Positions 16,800 to 24,986 of a stretch of DNA of 35,851 nucleotides are shown here, piece after piece. Position 1 is the stretch's first letter. Each line of letters begins with the position of its first letter. The translations under genes were made by a program, and so were the position numbers. This DNA is from Draconibacterium orientale (GTDB lineage: Bacteria; Bacteroidota; Bacteroidia; Bacteroidales; JAADGE01), in assembly GCA_020721645.1 (NCBI GenBank), contig DYMH01000022.1, forward strand, positions 1 to 35,851, read 5' to 3'. Under the pieces are notes generated by a model. It saw only the letters and a list, made by a program, of their open reading frames with translations, did not search any database and was not told the origin of the DNA.

Positions 16800-17729
16800 T
16801 CACTCCAACCTTCTAATCTCCTCCAAAATTTCTGCCGCACCTTCTAAAATTAGTTTTTCGGCTAATTCTTTTGCTGCTAATGAAGCGTTGGCAAGCGTTG
16901 CGGAAGAACTTCCGTTCAAAAATTTCTTGCCGTCGATGCCGGAAACAAAACCGGTGATGGTGTAATTTTTTCCGTCAACAACAGAATAACAGCCGACCGG
17001 AACTTGACAGCCGCCTTCCAAAAGTCGCAAAAAAACTCGTTCGGCATTTGTTGTAATCAATGTTATCGGGTCGTTGATTTCGGCTAAAAGATTTTCGATA
17101 AATTCATCGTTTTCACGCATTTCAATGGCAATTGCTCCTTGACTTACGGCAGGAATCATCGTTTCGGGTGAAATAATTTCTGTTATCACTTTGTCGTATC
17201 CCAAACGAATCAAACCGGCTGCTGCCATAATCATTGCCGTGCAGTATCCGTCGTTCATTTTTTGGAGCCGTGTATCAACGTTTCCGCGAATATCTACGAT
17301 TTTAAAATTCGGATTAATTTTCAAAAGTTGGGCTTTTCGCCGCAAACTTGATGTTGCAATAACATCATTTTCGTCTAAATCTTTCAGTTTTTTTCCGCTC
17401 ACCGAAACCAAAGCATCTCTGAAATCGGCTCGTGCCAATACTGCTCCCAATTTCAGATTTTCGGGAAGTTTCGTGGGCAAATCTTTCAGACTGTGAACTG
17501 CAATATCGGCTTCATTGTTCAGCAATGCAGTTTCCAATTCTTTGGTAAACAAACCCTTATCACCTATTTTTGATAAGGCTTGGTCGAGAATTTTATCGCC
17601 TTTCGTGGTTAATATTTCAATTTGGAATTGATGTTCGGGAAATTTCTTTTGCAACTCATCTTTTACTTTGTTTGCTTGATACAGTGCTAATTTACTACCT
17701 CGCGTGGCGATTTTTATTGTTCGATTCAT
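16800..17729 (-). CDS. hemC: Hydroxymethylbilane synthase (porphobilinogen deaminase)
   Basis: The protein has 309 residues. IATRGSKLALYQAN opens the protein, HSLKDLPT carries the catalytic Asp83, TSSLRRKAQL binds the acidic side chains of the substrate, and Cys241 in LEGGCQVPVG is the attachment site for the dipyrromethane cofactor. It polymerises four porphobilinogens to hydroxymethylbilane in the cytoplasm. Upstream are a 17731-17855 word-repeat array and then hemA, so it is probably read from hemA. Confidence 0.98.
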   Translation of the reverse strand: MNRTIKIATRGSKLALYQANKVKDELQKKFPEHQFQIEILTTKGDKILDQALSKIGDKGLFTKELETALLNNEADIAVHSLKDLPTKLPENLKLGAVLARADFRDALVSVSGKKLKDLDENDVIATSSLRRKAQLLKINPNFKIVDIRGNVDTRLQKMNDGYCTAMIMAAAGLIRLGYDKVITEIISPETMIPAVSQGAIAIEMRENDEFIENLLAEINDPITLITTNAERVFLRLLEGGCQVPVGCYSVVDGKNYTITGFVSGIDGKKFLNGSSSATLANASLAAKELAEKLILEGAAEILEEIRRLE

Positions 17730-17730
17730 T

Positions 17731-17855
17731 TATTTAATGGATAATGGACAATGGATAATGGACAAAGGATAATGGACAATGGATAATGGATAATGGATAA
17801 TGAAAAAAAATTGATAATAATTTATTTTTTTCTTGATACTTGATACTAATTCAAA
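17731..17855. repeat. Tandem word repeat between hemA and hemC
   Basis: From 17734 the plus strand repeats ATAATGGACAATGG units of 7 or 14 bases about eight times. After an A-rich stretch comes CTTGATACTTGATACTAATT, which on the minus strand contains the hemA stop codon. This is the most regular tandem array in the window. Confidence 0.85.
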
Positions 17856-19099
17856 TCAAAGAGTTCGTTTATCATTTCGATGTATTCGGTTTTTTTTCCG
17901 TTGTCGGTAACAGTTTTTAAATTCTTGATTAAGAGCCGAGTATATTTGTTAGTGATGTGTTTACCGTATTTTGAGACAGGATTTGAATCAATACCCGAAT
18001 TAACTTTCACAAAGCCCTGATATTCTGATTCATTTACATTATTGAAATTTTCTAAAATTCGTTGAATTGTTGCTGAAAGATTGAGGGTCGAAAGCCAGTC
18101 GGAATATTCAAGCGTTATTTCGTGAATGATTTTTTCGGCATCTTTAACGGCGAATTTCCGTTTTTCGGTAGTCGAATTTACGATTTGCTGTAAATCATCA
18201 ACTCCGTACAGATGAACATTTTCGATGTCGTTTACACTTTCTTCAATATTTCTCGGAACCGACAAATCGATATAAATTTGTTTTTTACCCAAGCGTTGCT
18301 CCATCACTTTTTCAATGGTATTTTTGTTTATCAAAATACATTTCGCTGCGGTTGCAATCACAATTATATCGGCTTGATGATAGAAATTGACACGTTCCGG
18401 AAATTCGACAACAACGCCTTCGTATTTTCTTGCCAAAACCTCAGCTTTTTCGCGTGTTCGATTTGTGAGAATCGGTTTCGGACTGCCTTTTTTAACGAGC
18501 CGTTGAACAGCCAATTCGCCCGTTTGTCCGGCTCCGATAAACATGACTTTCCGCCTGTCGATATCTGTAAAAATTTGACTGCACAAATCAATGGCAGCCG
18601 AACTTACTGATGCCGAACCTTCGTTGATTGTGGTTTCCGAACGCACACGTTTGCCGCATTCGGTGGCTTTTTGAAATAAGCGATCGAGTGCCGGGCTAAT
18701 GATTTGAGAATCTTTTGCAAAAGTCCAAGCATCTTTTACTTGCCCGATAATTTGGTCTTCGCCCAAAATCAGAGAATCCAAGCCGGAAGCAACTCTGAAA
18801 AGATTTTCGGCAGCTCCGGAATCGTGTTTGAAATAGAAATTTTCTTTGTGCTCTTCTTTAAAATTTTTGAAATATGATAAATTTTGAGTGATAAAATCGA
18901 AGGCTTGTGCAGGATTTATGTTTTCGATATGAAAATAAATCTCCGTGCGGTTGCAGGTAGAAATTATTGCCAAACCTTTCATTTTTTTATCAATCGACAA
19001 CAAGCGATGAAAACTCTCAATTTCCTCGTTTGTGAACGAGTAATTTTCTCGAACTTCGACAGTTGCCGATTTGTAGCTGATTCCAAAAAGTCCTATCAT
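17846..19099 (-). CDS. hemA: Glutamyl-tRNA reductase
   Basis: The protein has 417 residues from the ATG giving MIGLFGISYKSATVEVRE; 13 extra residues upstream are not family-like. Cys49 in STCNRTEIY is the catalytic nucleophile. GLDSLILGEDQIIGQVK, SVSSAAIDL, the NADPH-binding FIGAGQTGELA and DLSVPRNIE follow in order. It reduces glutamyl-tRNA to glutamate-1-semialdehyde, the committed and usually regulated step of the C5 pathway. A TACATTTG box sits on the minus strand at 19130-19123, 24 bases before the start, so it may have its own promoter in addition to reading from the two-component genes, although no good -33 box is seen. The stop lies in a GATACTTGATACT-type repeat. Confidence 0.98.
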   Translation of the reverse strand: MIGLFGISYKSATVEVRENYSFTNEEIESFHRLLSIDKKMKGLAIISTCNRTEIYFHIENINPAQAFDFITQNLSYFKNFKEEHKENFYFKHDSGAAENLFRVASGLDSLILGEDQIIGQVKDAWTFAKDSQIISPALDRLFQKATECGKRVRSETTINEGSASVSSAAIDLCSQIFTDIDRRKVMFIGAGQTGELAVQRLVKKGSPKPILTNRTREKAEVLARKYEGVVVEFPERVNFYHQADIIVIATAAKCILINKNTIEKVMEQRLGKKQIYIDLSVPRNIEESVNDIENVHLYGVDDLQQIVNSTTEKRKFAVKDAEKIIHEITLEYSDWLSTLNLSATIQRILENFNNVNESEYQGFVKVNSGIDSNPVSKYGKHITNKYTRLLIKNLKTVTDNGKKTEYIEMINELFDLN

Positions 19100-19286
19100 T
19101 TTCGATTTTATTTCAATCCTTGCAAATGTAAATTTCAAATCTGTTTAAAATCTGTTTTTGATGTGTTGATGAGATGATTTGATGAAAAGACAACGTTGCG
19201 ATTTTGCTGAATATCAAGTAATTTCTCAAATATTATATGCAAAAAAAAGTGTAAAAACCTTGTTTTTGATGTTGAATAACACGTTT

Positions 19287-20555
19287 TTAGTTGATTTTAT
19301 TAAACTCAATTTCAAATCGATGCATCGTGCCGTTGTGCAAATAAGATGCTTTGTATCCGTAGTAATCGCAAATTTTCCGGACTATCGCCAATCCCAAACC
19401 CAACGAACCTTTCACAGGTTCGGCGGTTACAAAACGTTCGAAAAGCGAAGCACCATCGATAGGCAAGGGACTTCCGGAATTTTCGACCGTAAATTTTCCT
19501 TCGCTCAAACGAACTTTGATTCGTCCGCCGGGTGAAGTGTGTGTGAATGCGTTTTTCAATAAATTTAGTACCAAAACATCAATGAGTTGCGGGTGAGCCG
19601 AAAGTTGAAATGAAACTGTTGTTTTTTCAATTTCGATGGATTTCATGCTCATCAACTCCGAAAAGTGTGATAAATGAGTGTCGATAATTCTGTCCACTTC
19701 CGTCATTTGACGCTCTTCAAATTGCCGATTTTCGATTTTCGTGAGCAATATCAGTGCTTTGTTGAGTTTGAAGAGTTTCGCGGCATTGGCATTGATTGCC
19801 TGCACGCCGTTCAGTAATTCGGAACTTAAATCGGGCGATTGAAGCATCATTTCGGCTTTGGAACGGATAACGGAAAGAGGGGTTTGGATTTCGTGTGTTA
19901 AATCTGCCGAAAATTCTTTCAATCCGACATAATCTTTTTCTATTCGACCTATCATTCCGGAAATGACACGGTTTAATTCCTGAAATTCGAGAACTGCCGA
20001 ACCCGTAAATTCGATGGGCGACAGATTGGCTAAATCGTAGTTTTTGATTTTTTCCAAAGAATCGAAAAAGCCGCTCCAAATCTTCCTAAAAAAATATCGG
20101 TTTAAAAAATAAACGCTCATCAAAAACAATAGAGCAGAAACCGTAAATGCCAATGTGATTTTTTCTATCATTTCGTTGTTCTCGTACATCGATTTGCTCA
20201 CCGTGATGCGATAGAAATTTGAACCTATGTGTGTATTCTCCGATAAAATTCGATACGGAAAATATGTTTTACCGGCAGAGTCGAAGAAAAAAGTATCGCG
20301 CATGATTTGTTCCAAGCCGCTGAATTTTGTTATCGGAACAATTTGAACATCGTTGTATAAATCGACCGAGGGATATTTCGAAACATCGTTTTGGGTCAAA
20401 TTTCGACGTAATCCTCTTATTTTATTTACCAATTCGGCATCGGCTTTTTCGTTGATAGTGGTGCGTATCATCTGAAAAAAAGCCACGCCGGCAGCAAAAA
20501 AAATAATGAGAAATGCTGTGATGAAATGAAGACTTGTTTTTGTTAATAATTTCAC
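19287..20555 (-). CDS. Sensor histidine kinase
   Basis: The protein has 422 residues with a GTG start; the next Met is inside the first membrane segment, so GTG is the likely start. Membrane segments at about 12-30 and 133-151 frame a periplasmic sensor of about 100 residues. The phospho-acceptor His221 is in LTHEIQTPLS, the N-box is NLLKNAFTH at 331-339, and the glycine-rich GSLGLGLAIV is at 383-392. It should autophosphorylate and pass the phosphate to the response regulator encoded 114 bases upstream. The pair leads into the heme block, so heme-precursor demand, redox state or an envelope signal could be sensed, but the sequence does not say which. Confidence 0.95.
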   Translation of the reverse strand: MKLLTKTSLHFITAFLIIFFAAGVAFFQMIRTTINEKADAELVNKIRGLRRNLTQNDVSKYPSVDLYNDVQIVPITKFSGLEQIMRDTFFFDSAGKTYFPYRILSENTHIGSNFYRITVSKSMYENNEMIEKITLAFTVSALLFLMSVYFLNRYFFRKIWSGFFDSLEKIKNYDLANLSPIEFTGSAVLEFQELNRVISGMIGRIEKDYVGLKEFSADLTHEIQTPLSVIRSKAEMMLQSPDLSSELLNGVQAINANAAKLFKLNKALILLTKIENRQFEERQMTEVDRIIDTHLSHFSELMSMKSIEIEKTTVSFQLSAHPQLIDVLVLNLLKNAFTHTSPGGRIKVRLSEGKFTVENSGSPLPIDGASLFERFVTAEPVKGSLGLGLAIVRKICDYYGYKASYLHNGTMHRFEIEFNKIN

Positions 20556-20557
20556 GA

Positions 20558-20672
20558 TTTACTGATGTGTTGATGCCTTGATTTGTTGATGTGCTGATTT
20601 GAAGGTTTGTGATGATGTGTTGAAAAATTCCACATTGTCAATTGTCAATTATCAATTGTCAATTATCAATTA
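20558..20672. repeat. Word repeats between response regulator and kinase
   Basis: Next to the kinase start the plus strand reads GATGTGTTGATGCCTTGATT and GATGTGCTGATTTG; next to the response-regulator stop it reads TTGTCAATTGTCAATTATC and onward. Two word families thus meet in one gap, and the latter contributes the TAA stop of the regulator. Confidence 0.8.
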
Positions 20673-21344
20673 TACGCTGAATTTATATCCGATTCCGTAA
20701 ACCGTTTTTATGTATTCGTCTTCAACATGTGTTTTTATCTTTCGACGCAGATTTTTTATGTGATTGTAAACAAAATCGAAAGAATCTGCCATATCGATAT
20801 AATCGCCCCAAATATGCTCGGCAATCGTTTCCTTAGCGATGACTCGGTTTTGATTCGATATCAAAAATAATAACAAATCGAATTCGGTTTTTGTTAAATC
20901 GAGCAATTCTTCTTTGGCAAAAACTTTCACTTCATCGGGAAAAATTCGTAATTCGCCGACAGTAATTGAATTGCTTCCGTCGAAATTAACACGTCGAATT
21001 ACGGATTTAATTCTCGCACTGAGTTCGGCTAAATGAAACGGTTTTACGATATAATCATCGGCACCGGTTTCAAGCCCTTTGACGCGGGTTTCCAAATCTG
21101 CCATTGCCGAAACAATAATCACTCCGGTTGATTTTTTCTTTTCCCTGATTTTTCTAATAATATCCAATCCGTTACCGTCGGGCAAATTCAAATCTACCAA
21201 AATGCAGTCGTAATCGTAAAATGATATTTTCAAAACGGCTTCGGCGAAAGTAAAAGCATGTTCGCACAAAAAACCTCCGGCTTTCAGATAAACATCCATC
21301 GTGCTCAATAAATCCGCCTCGTCTTCTATAATCAAAACTTTCAT
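20670..21344 (-). CDS. OmpR-family response regulator
   Basis: The protein has 224 residues from the ATG giving MKVLIIEDEADLL; 13 upstream in-frame residues overlap the promoter and are left out. The receiver domain has Asp8, the phosphorylation site Asp51 in LVDLNLPDG, Ser79 and Lys101 in VKPFHL. The C-terminal half is a winged helix with LLDLTKTEFDLL, RVIAKETIAEHIW, FVYNHIKNLRRKI and YIKTVYGIGYKF. It should bind DNA and control transcription when phosphorylated by the downstream kinase. It is the first gene of the minus-strand block and is divergent from the TlpA-like gene, so both could be targets. Confidence 0.96.
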   Translation of the reverse strand: MKVLIIEDEADLLSTMDVYLKAGGFLCEHAFTFAEAVLKISFYDYDCILVDLNLPDGNGLDIIRKIREKKKSTGVIIVSAMADLETRVKGLETGADDYIVKPFHLAELSARIKSVIRRVNFDGSNSITVGELRIFPDEVKVFAKEELLDLTKTEFDLLLFLISNQNRVIAKETIAEHIWGDYIDMADSFDFVYNHIKNLRRKIKTHVEDEYIKTVYGIGYKFSV

Positions 21345-21361
21345 TCTCCGAATTGTTTTCA

Positions 21362-21394
21362 CAAAGATAAACGAATGCCTCAAATTATTACAAA
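21362..21394 (-). promoter_or_regulatory. Promoter for the two-component/heme block
   Basis: On the minus strand TTTG (21394-21391) is followed after 21 bases by TATCTTTG (21369-21362), a full match to the Bacteroidota -33/-7 pattern. The regulator ATG is at 21344, so the leader would be very short. Confidence 0.6.
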
Positions 21395-21413
21395 ATATTT
21401 TTCACATATCCGG

Positions 21414-21444
21414 TTTCGTAAATAACTAAATATTTCTACTTTTG
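21414..21444 (+). promoter_or_regulatory. Promoter for the TlpA-like gene
   Basis: TTTC (21414-21417) and, after 19 bases, TACTTTTG (21437-21444) fit the -33/-7 pattern with one mismatch. The ATG at 21478 follows after a leader of about 28 bases. Confidence 0.65.
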
Positions 21445-21477
21445 CATCTCAAATTATTTTAATCAATTTTACAAACA

Positions 21478-22635
21478 ATGAAAAATTATTCAATTTTAGT
21501 TCTCTTGATTTTCAGTCTTTTTGCATGCAATTCCACTTTTAAGAAAGATGGTTTTACAGTTGAAGGCACTATTACAAACGGCAGTGGGAAAGAATTGGTT
21601 TTAAGCAAATTAACTACTCAAAAAGTTATTCCTGTTGACACTGTTAAATTAGACGAAAAAGGAAATTTCAAATTCACCGGACACGCAAGCTCCCCCGATT
21701 TTTATATCCTGAGCATTTCGCAAAACGAATACATCAATTTATTAATCGATTCCATGCAACAAATCACCGTAAATGCCAATGCTTCAAAATTTACAGATTC
21801 ATATACAGTGAAAGGCTCGCCCGATTCTCAATTGCTGAAAGAATTGTACGATCGCCTTGCAAAAACCGTTGGCGAAATCGACTCCTTAGGCATTGTTTTC
21901 AGAACAACACAAACCGAAAAGAACGCAGATTCTTTGCGTGCCGCTATCAATCCGAAATTAATCAACTCGGTAAGTCTTCTGAACAAAGACACAAAAAAAT
22001 TCATCGATGCTAACCCAAATTCCTTAGCCACGCTCATAGCTTTGTCGCTCAGCGTTGCCGAACGAACGCCGGTTTTAACACTTCCGGAAGATATGGCTTA
22101 TTACGAAAAAGTTGATAAAACATTAACCGCAAAATATCCGAACAACGAAGCCGTAAAATCATTACATTCTTATTTGGAACAAGTTAAAGGCGGACAATCG
22201 CAAGCCGGCGTTGTGAGCATCGGGCAGGAAGCTCCGGAAATTGAATTGCCGAATCCCGAAGGAAAAACATTGAAATTATCGTCGCTTCGCGGAAATTATG
22301 TATTACTCGATTTTTGGGCAGCATGGTGTCGTCCGTGTCGCGGCGAAAATCCGAATTTAGTTGCAAATTATGCCAAATATAAAGCAAAAGGATTTAAAAT
22401 TTTCCAAGTATCACTCGACCAAACAGCCGAAGCATGGAAACAAGCAATTGCTGCCGATAAATTAAATTGGAATCATGTAAGCGATTTGCAATATTGGAAT
22501 GCCGCACCGGCGAAAGTTTACGGTGTTCAAAGTATTCCGGCTAATTTCCTGCTCGACCCGGAAGGAAAAGTGATTGCCACCGATTTGCGCGGCGAACAAT
22601 TAGGTGCTGCACTTGCAAAAATCTACGGATTTTAA
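21478..22635 (+). CDS. TlpA/ResA-like thiol-disulfide oxidoreductase lipoprotein (DUF4369 N-terminus)
   Basis: The protein has 385 residues. A lipoprotein signal ends in LFSLFACN with Cys17 as the lipidated residue. Residues about 25-110 form a DUF4369-like beta-domain (FTVEGTITNGSGKELVLSK, FYILSISQNEYINL). A helical region follows, then a thioredoxin-fold domain from about 248 with the active site Cys284-Arg-Pro-Cys287 in AAWCRPCRGE and the cis-proline in SIPANFLLD. It is anchored in the periplasm or outer membrane and should reduce protein disulfides, for instance in cytochrome c maturation or stress defence. It has its own promoter and a strong terminator, so it is a single-gene unit. Next to the heme block a cytochrome role is tempting but not proven. 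Confidence 0.95.
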   Translation: MKNYSILVLLIFSLFACNSTFKKDGFTVEGTITNGSGKELVLSKLTTQKVIPVDTVKLDEKGNFKFTGHASSPDFYILSISQNEYINLLIDSMQQITVNANASKFTDSYTVKGSPDSQLLKELYDRLAKTVGEIDSLGIVFRTTQTEKNADSLRAAINPKLINSVSLLNKDTKKFIDANPNSLATLIALSLSVAERTPVLTLPEDMAYYEKVDKTLTAKYPNNEAVKSLHSYLEQVKGGQSQAGVVSIGQEAPEIELPNPEGKTLKLSSLRGNYVLLDFWAAWCRPCRGENPNLVANYAKYKAKGFKIFQVSLDQTAEAWKQAIAADKLNWNHVSDLQYWNAAPAKVYGVQSIPANFLLDPEGKVIATDLRGEQLGAALAKIYGF

Positions 22636-22656
22636 TTAAATATTAAGATATTGTGA

Positions 22657-22694
22657 AAACGGATTTTGACATCGGTCAGAATCCGTTTATTTTT
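22657..22694 (+). terminator. Rho-independent terminator after the TlpA-like gene
   Basis: AAACGGATT (22657-22665) pairs with AATCCGTTT (22680-22688), and an inner TGAC/GTCA extends the stem around ATCG. ATTTTTAT follows. It lies between this gene and anmK, so anmK probably depends on readthrough or on its own promoter. Confidence 0.8.
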
Positions 22695-22701
22695 ATACAA
22701 A

Positions 22702-23796
22702 ATGGATAACAAAAAAACATATACCGCACTCGGCACAATGTCCGGAACTTCATTGGACGGATTAGACCTTGCATTATGTCGATTTTATTACGAAAATTTG
22801 ACTTGGCGATTTGAAATCCTTAAAGCCCAAACTATCGGATATTCGGAAGAAATGAAAAATCGCATGGGGCAAGCCGGTTTACTTTCGGGTTTCGATTTGA
22901 TTCGATTTCATAAAGAATACGGAAAATATATCGGACACGAAATAAATATTTTCCTGAAAGATACAGAAAAACCGGATATTATTTCGTCGCACGGGCACAC
23001 AGTTTTTCATCGCCCCGAAATCAATCTCACGTTTCAAATCGGCGACGGGGCATTCATTGCTGCCGAAACCGGAATTACGACTGTTGCCGATTTTCGCAAT
23101 CAGGACACAGCACTCGGCGGACAAGGTGCTCCGCTGGTTCCTGCCGGCGACGAATTGCTGTTTTCCGAATATCATTTTTGTTTAAATTTAGGAGGTATCG
23201 CAAATTTTTCTTATAAAGACTCCGGAAACATAAGAAAGGCTTTTGATATTTGTCCGGTAAATATCATTGCAAACTATTTTGCCGAAAAGTTAGGTGCACA
23301 ATTCGACCGCGACGGAAATTTCGGTAAATCGGGCGAAATAGATTATTCACTTTTGAACGAATTGAACGAAATTGATTTTTATCGAAATCGTTCGCCAAAA
23401 TCATTGGGCAGGGAATATATTGATGAGAAAATTTTTCCGATTTTCGATAAATATCAACTTTCCTCCGAATCGAAATTGCGAACTTTTTACGAACACGCTG
23501 CCCACCAAATCGCCGAAACAGTGAATACTTGTAAAGCGACAACTCTCCCACCACATGCCGATGCACCAAAAATTTTGATTACAGGCGGCGGTGCTCACAA
23601 CAAATTTTTAACCGAACGACTTCAAGCCTGCTTTAACCCGGAAATCATAATTCCGGATAAAAAAATAGTTGACTATAAAGAAGCTCTGATCTTTGCTTTT
23701 TTGGGTGTTTTGAGGATTGAAAATATCAACAACTGCCTGTCTTCCGTTACAGGTGCATCAAAAGATAATTTGGGCGGATTAATTTATAAAGTGTAA
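22702..23796 (+). CDS. anmK: Anhydro-N-acetylmuramic acid kinase
   Basis: The protein has 364 residues from the ATG giving MDNKKTYTALGTMSG; the longer start would run into the terminator hairpin. GTMSGTSLDGLDLA at about 11-24 is the ATP-binding signature, and SSHGHTVFHRP, QIGDGAFIA, VADFRNQDTALGGQGAPL with the catalytic-Asp region, and LNLGGIANFS follow in order. ITGGGAHNKFL is the C-terminal ATP site. It phosphorylates and opens anhydro-MurNAc for cell-wall recycling to MurNAc-6-phosphate. No murQ is adjacent. Confidence 0.97.
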   Translation: MDNKKTYTALGTMSGTSLDGLDLALCRFYYENLTWRFEILKAQTIGYSEEMKNRMGQAGLLSGFDLIRFHKEYGKYIGHEINIFLKDTEKPDIISSHGHTVFHRPEINLTFQIGDGAFIAAETGITTVADFRNQDTALGGQGAPLVPAGDELLFSEYHFCLNLGGIANFSYKDSGNIRKAFDICPVNIIANYFAEKLGAQFDRDGNFGKSGEIDYSLLNELNEIDFYRNRSPKSLGREYIDEKIFPIFDKYQLSSESKLRTFYEHAAHQIAETVNTCKATTLPPHADAPKILITGGGAHNKFLTERLQACFNPEIIIPDKKIVDYKEALIFAFLGVLRIENINNCLSSVTGASKDNLGGLIYKV

Positions 23797-24052
23797 AATT
23801 TGCATTACACATAAATAAATTCAACTCAAACAGATTTTTATAAAACAATCTCCAATTTTTTTTTAAATATTAACTAATCACTCATAATGAGCTAATTACA
23901 ATTTAATAAATCAAACTGAATTTATTTTTATCAATTTTACCGATTATTGTTTTTGAAAAAATATTTTCATATTTTTTCTTAATATTCAATTAAAAAAAAT
24001 TAAATTTACAACTGTAAACTGACTTTATGTAAAGTTGATTTTACTTTTGTAA

Positions 24053-24616
24053 ATGACGATATTTTTCCTTCATCACAGCAAAACATTTAGTATTAAGACA
24101 TTTAAACAACCGGAAGATTTCAAAAAAGAATTTTTCAGAATATTCCGGGACAAGTTAAAAACGTCTTATGTAAGTGATATTGTGCAAACCGAAGACACAA
24201 TCCGATTTAAAGCACCTATCGCTCGTTTTGCATGGAACGGCTGGAACGTTTTCAACCCTGTTTCGCGAGGCTCGATTTATCTGAAAAGCTATAAAGGCAG
24301 CGTACAGGTGAAATATCAATTTTGTTTTTTAGAATTTCTGACTATCGCATTATTGATGTCCATTCCCGGAATTGTAGCACTGAGTTCCGGACTTCAAACG
24401 TGGGGCATCATAATTCTTATTGCCGACTGGCTTGGCTTTTACGCCATTTCGAGAGCAATTTCTGCTTTTCGACTCAACAGCTTAATCGCAGGAATAGTAC
24501 AATCGGTAAACGACCCGAAAGTACTGAGCAACGATTTCGACCGCTACCTGAAAGAAGAATGGCGTTTTATCGACAAAGTATTTTTTGAAAGACACTATAA
24601 AGATGCTGTCGGGTGA
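24053..24616 (+). CDS. Small two-TM membrane protein of unknown function
   Basis: The protein has 187 residues. The N-terminal half is soluble with FRIFRDKLKTSYVSDI and ARFAWNGWNVFNP. Two membrane segments lie at about 93-110 and 116-135, and a basic and acidic C-terminal helix ends with EEWRFIDKVFFERHYKD. I do not recognise the family. A TACTTTTG box at 24042-24049 ends only three bases before the ATG, so either the transcript is leaderless or the box is fortuitous. There is no good later start. The 256 bases before it are AT-rich and hold nothing else. The stop TGA opens a TGATGATGTGATTG word repeat. Confidence 0.75.
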   Translation: MTIFFLHHSKTFSIKTFKQPEDFKKEFFRIFRDKLKTSYVSDIVQTEDTIRFKAPIARFAWNGWNVFNPVSRGSIYLKSYKGSVQVKYQFCFLEFLTIALLMSIPGIVALSSGLQTWGIIILIADWLGFYAISRAISAFRLNSLIAGIVQSVNDPKVLSNDFDRYLKEEWRFIDKVFFERHYKDAVG

Positions 24617-24715
24617 TGATGTGATTGTGGGAATGCGATGATGAGTTTATTGCAAATAGTCTAAAACTAAATAACAACATTACTTAATTCTTCGTATCTT
24701 TATAAAAAAACCTAT

Positions 24716-24898
24716 ATGTTGACAAAATCTGCTGTAATAAAGACATTAACCACATTCCCGGATAATTTTTCAATTGATGATTTAGTTGAAGAAATGATTT
24801 TACTTGACAAAATTGAAAGGGGAATTCAAGATGCCGAAAATGGCAAAGTAATTTCAGATTCAGAACTGGATAAACGTATTGAAGAATGGTCAAAATAG
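24716..24898 (+). CDS. Orphan antitoxin of a RelE/ParE-type module
   Basis: The 60-residue acidic protein has MLTKSAVIKTLTTFPDNFS, then IDDLVEEMILLDKIERGIQD, and ends DSELDKRIEEWSK. This is the layout of small Bacteroidota antitoxins that pair with ParE/RelE toxins: a helical N-terminus followed by an EKGIxxxxxGKVIS-like segment and a charged tail. The toxin normally starts inside the antitoxin stop region; here only its first codons survive (24886-24924). It is thus probably an orphan. A TATCTTTA box at 24695-24702 could serve as a -7 element. It lies at the border between core genes and an accessory stretch with an IS remnant. Confidence 0.7.
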   Translation: MLTKSAVIKTLTTFPDNFSIDDLVEEMILLDKIERGIQDAENGKVISDSELDKRIEEWSK

Positions 24899-24924
24899 TT
24901 TGGAGATTGGTATTTTTAAACTAA
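24886..24924 (+). pseudogene. Vestige of a ParE-like toxin gene
   Basis: An ATG at 24886 overlaps the antitoxin by 13 bases in the +1-type arrangement usual for these modules. It reads MVKIVW, the typical opening of ParE/RelE toxins, then leaves the family pattern (RLVFLN) and stops at 24924. The rest of the toxin is absent downstream. The assignment rests on position and six residues. Confidence 0.5.
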
Positions 24925-24986
24925 TATAGTTAATATATCCTTGAGTAGATTAAATTCTAAGCGTTTTTAAACCTAAACAAAAAAAA

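Noticed and set aside
17731-17820. A CRISPR array
   Set aside because: The units are 7-14 bases with no spacers and no cas genes occur in the window.
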